From positions 1-5,328 of the forward strand of contig USSJ01000104.1 in NCBI GenBank assembly GCA_900557285.1: 5,328 nt of DNA, given 5' to 3'. A model generated the notes under the pieces. It searched no databases and was not told the origin of the DNA. It saw only the letters and a list, made by a program, of their open reading frames with translations. The translations under genes and the position numbers were made by a program. The stretch comes from an uncultured Clostridia bacterium. Its GTDB lineage: Bacteria > Bacillota > Clostridia > Christensenellales > Borkfalkiaceae. Below, in pieces: positions 5,307 to 5,328 of this stretch (position 1 is its first letter; every line of letters starts with the position of its first letter).

Positions 5307-5328
5307 ACCCCATTTGCCGCATACCTGC

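Larger units (their letters stand above)
5125..5328 (-). other. Region upstream of fabF
   Basis: No gene can be recognised. All three minus-strand frames that are open at the right edge stop soon (TGA at 5287-5289, TGA near 5272, TAA at 5252-5254), and none of the short tails resembles FabG, FabD, FabK or ACP. I found no pair of boxes with acceptable spacing for a confident promoter. Nearest to fabF, TTTCGC (5156-5161) can pair with GCGAAA (5135-5140) directly beside the AAGGAG ribosome-binding site at 5130-5135. Confidence 0.5.

Noticed and set aside
5252..5328. Minus-strand frames open at the right edge that might be the end of an upstream gene
   Set aside because: The tails are 13 to 24 residues long, none matches the C-terminus of a fab gene I can recall, and no frame is preferred.
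1..5328. CRISPR arrays, tRNA or rRNA genes, insertion sequences, toxin-antitoxin or phage genes
   Set aside because: No spaced repeats, cloverleaf-like segments, terminal inverted repeats or non-metabolic genes were seen; the window is a core lipid-synthesis cluster.

Overview
The window carries the distal half of a bacterial fatty-acid-synthesis (fab/acc) cluster. Every gene lies on the minus strand, so transcription runs from the right edge to the left. The order is fabF (3-ketoacyl-ACP synthase II), accB (biotin carboxyl carrier protein), accC (biotin carboxylase), accD and accA (carboxyltransferase beta and alpha). All five genes are complete and keep almost all of their signature residues. 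Gene order, a short 254-residue AccA, a zinc-ribbon AccD and strong AAGGAG/GGAGG ribosome-binding sites point to a Firmicute, most likely a clostridial-type anaerobe of moderate GC content. I cannot name the genus.

Layout from right to left. 5125-5328 is non-coding as far as I can see. It holds a terminator-like hairpin, a perfect tandem 10-bp A/T repeat, a small TTTCA/TGAAA palindrome and the fabF ribosome-binding site. fabF occupies 3892-5124. A 76-bp gap follows, filled largely by a perfect 12-bp inverted repeat with a short T-run. accB is at 3366-3815. A 90-bp gap leads to accC at 1929-3275; many Firmicute clusters have fabZ between accB and accC, but here it is absent. A 226-bp leader (1703-1928) separates accC from accD. 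It contains a good sigma-A-type promoter directly behind accC, two overlapping mutually exclusive hairpins, five ACGGA motifs and a GTG-start ribosome-binding site. accD (827-1702) and accA (60-824) are tightly coupled, and a hairpin plus T-run just after accA probably ends transcription.

Function. AccB carries biotin on Lys115, AccC carboxylates it using ATP and bicarbonate, and the AccD/AccA carboxyltransferase moves the carboxyl group to acetyl-CoA to make malonyl-CoA. After transfer to ACP by an enzyme not in this window, malonyl-ACP is the extender condensed by FabF. The window therefore encodes a full acetyl-CoA carboxylase plus one elongation enzyme.

This is core metabolism, and I found no novel gene system. 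The points worth a second look are regulatory: the apparent division into transcription units (fabF / accBC / accDA), the structured accDA leader, and the missing fabZ.
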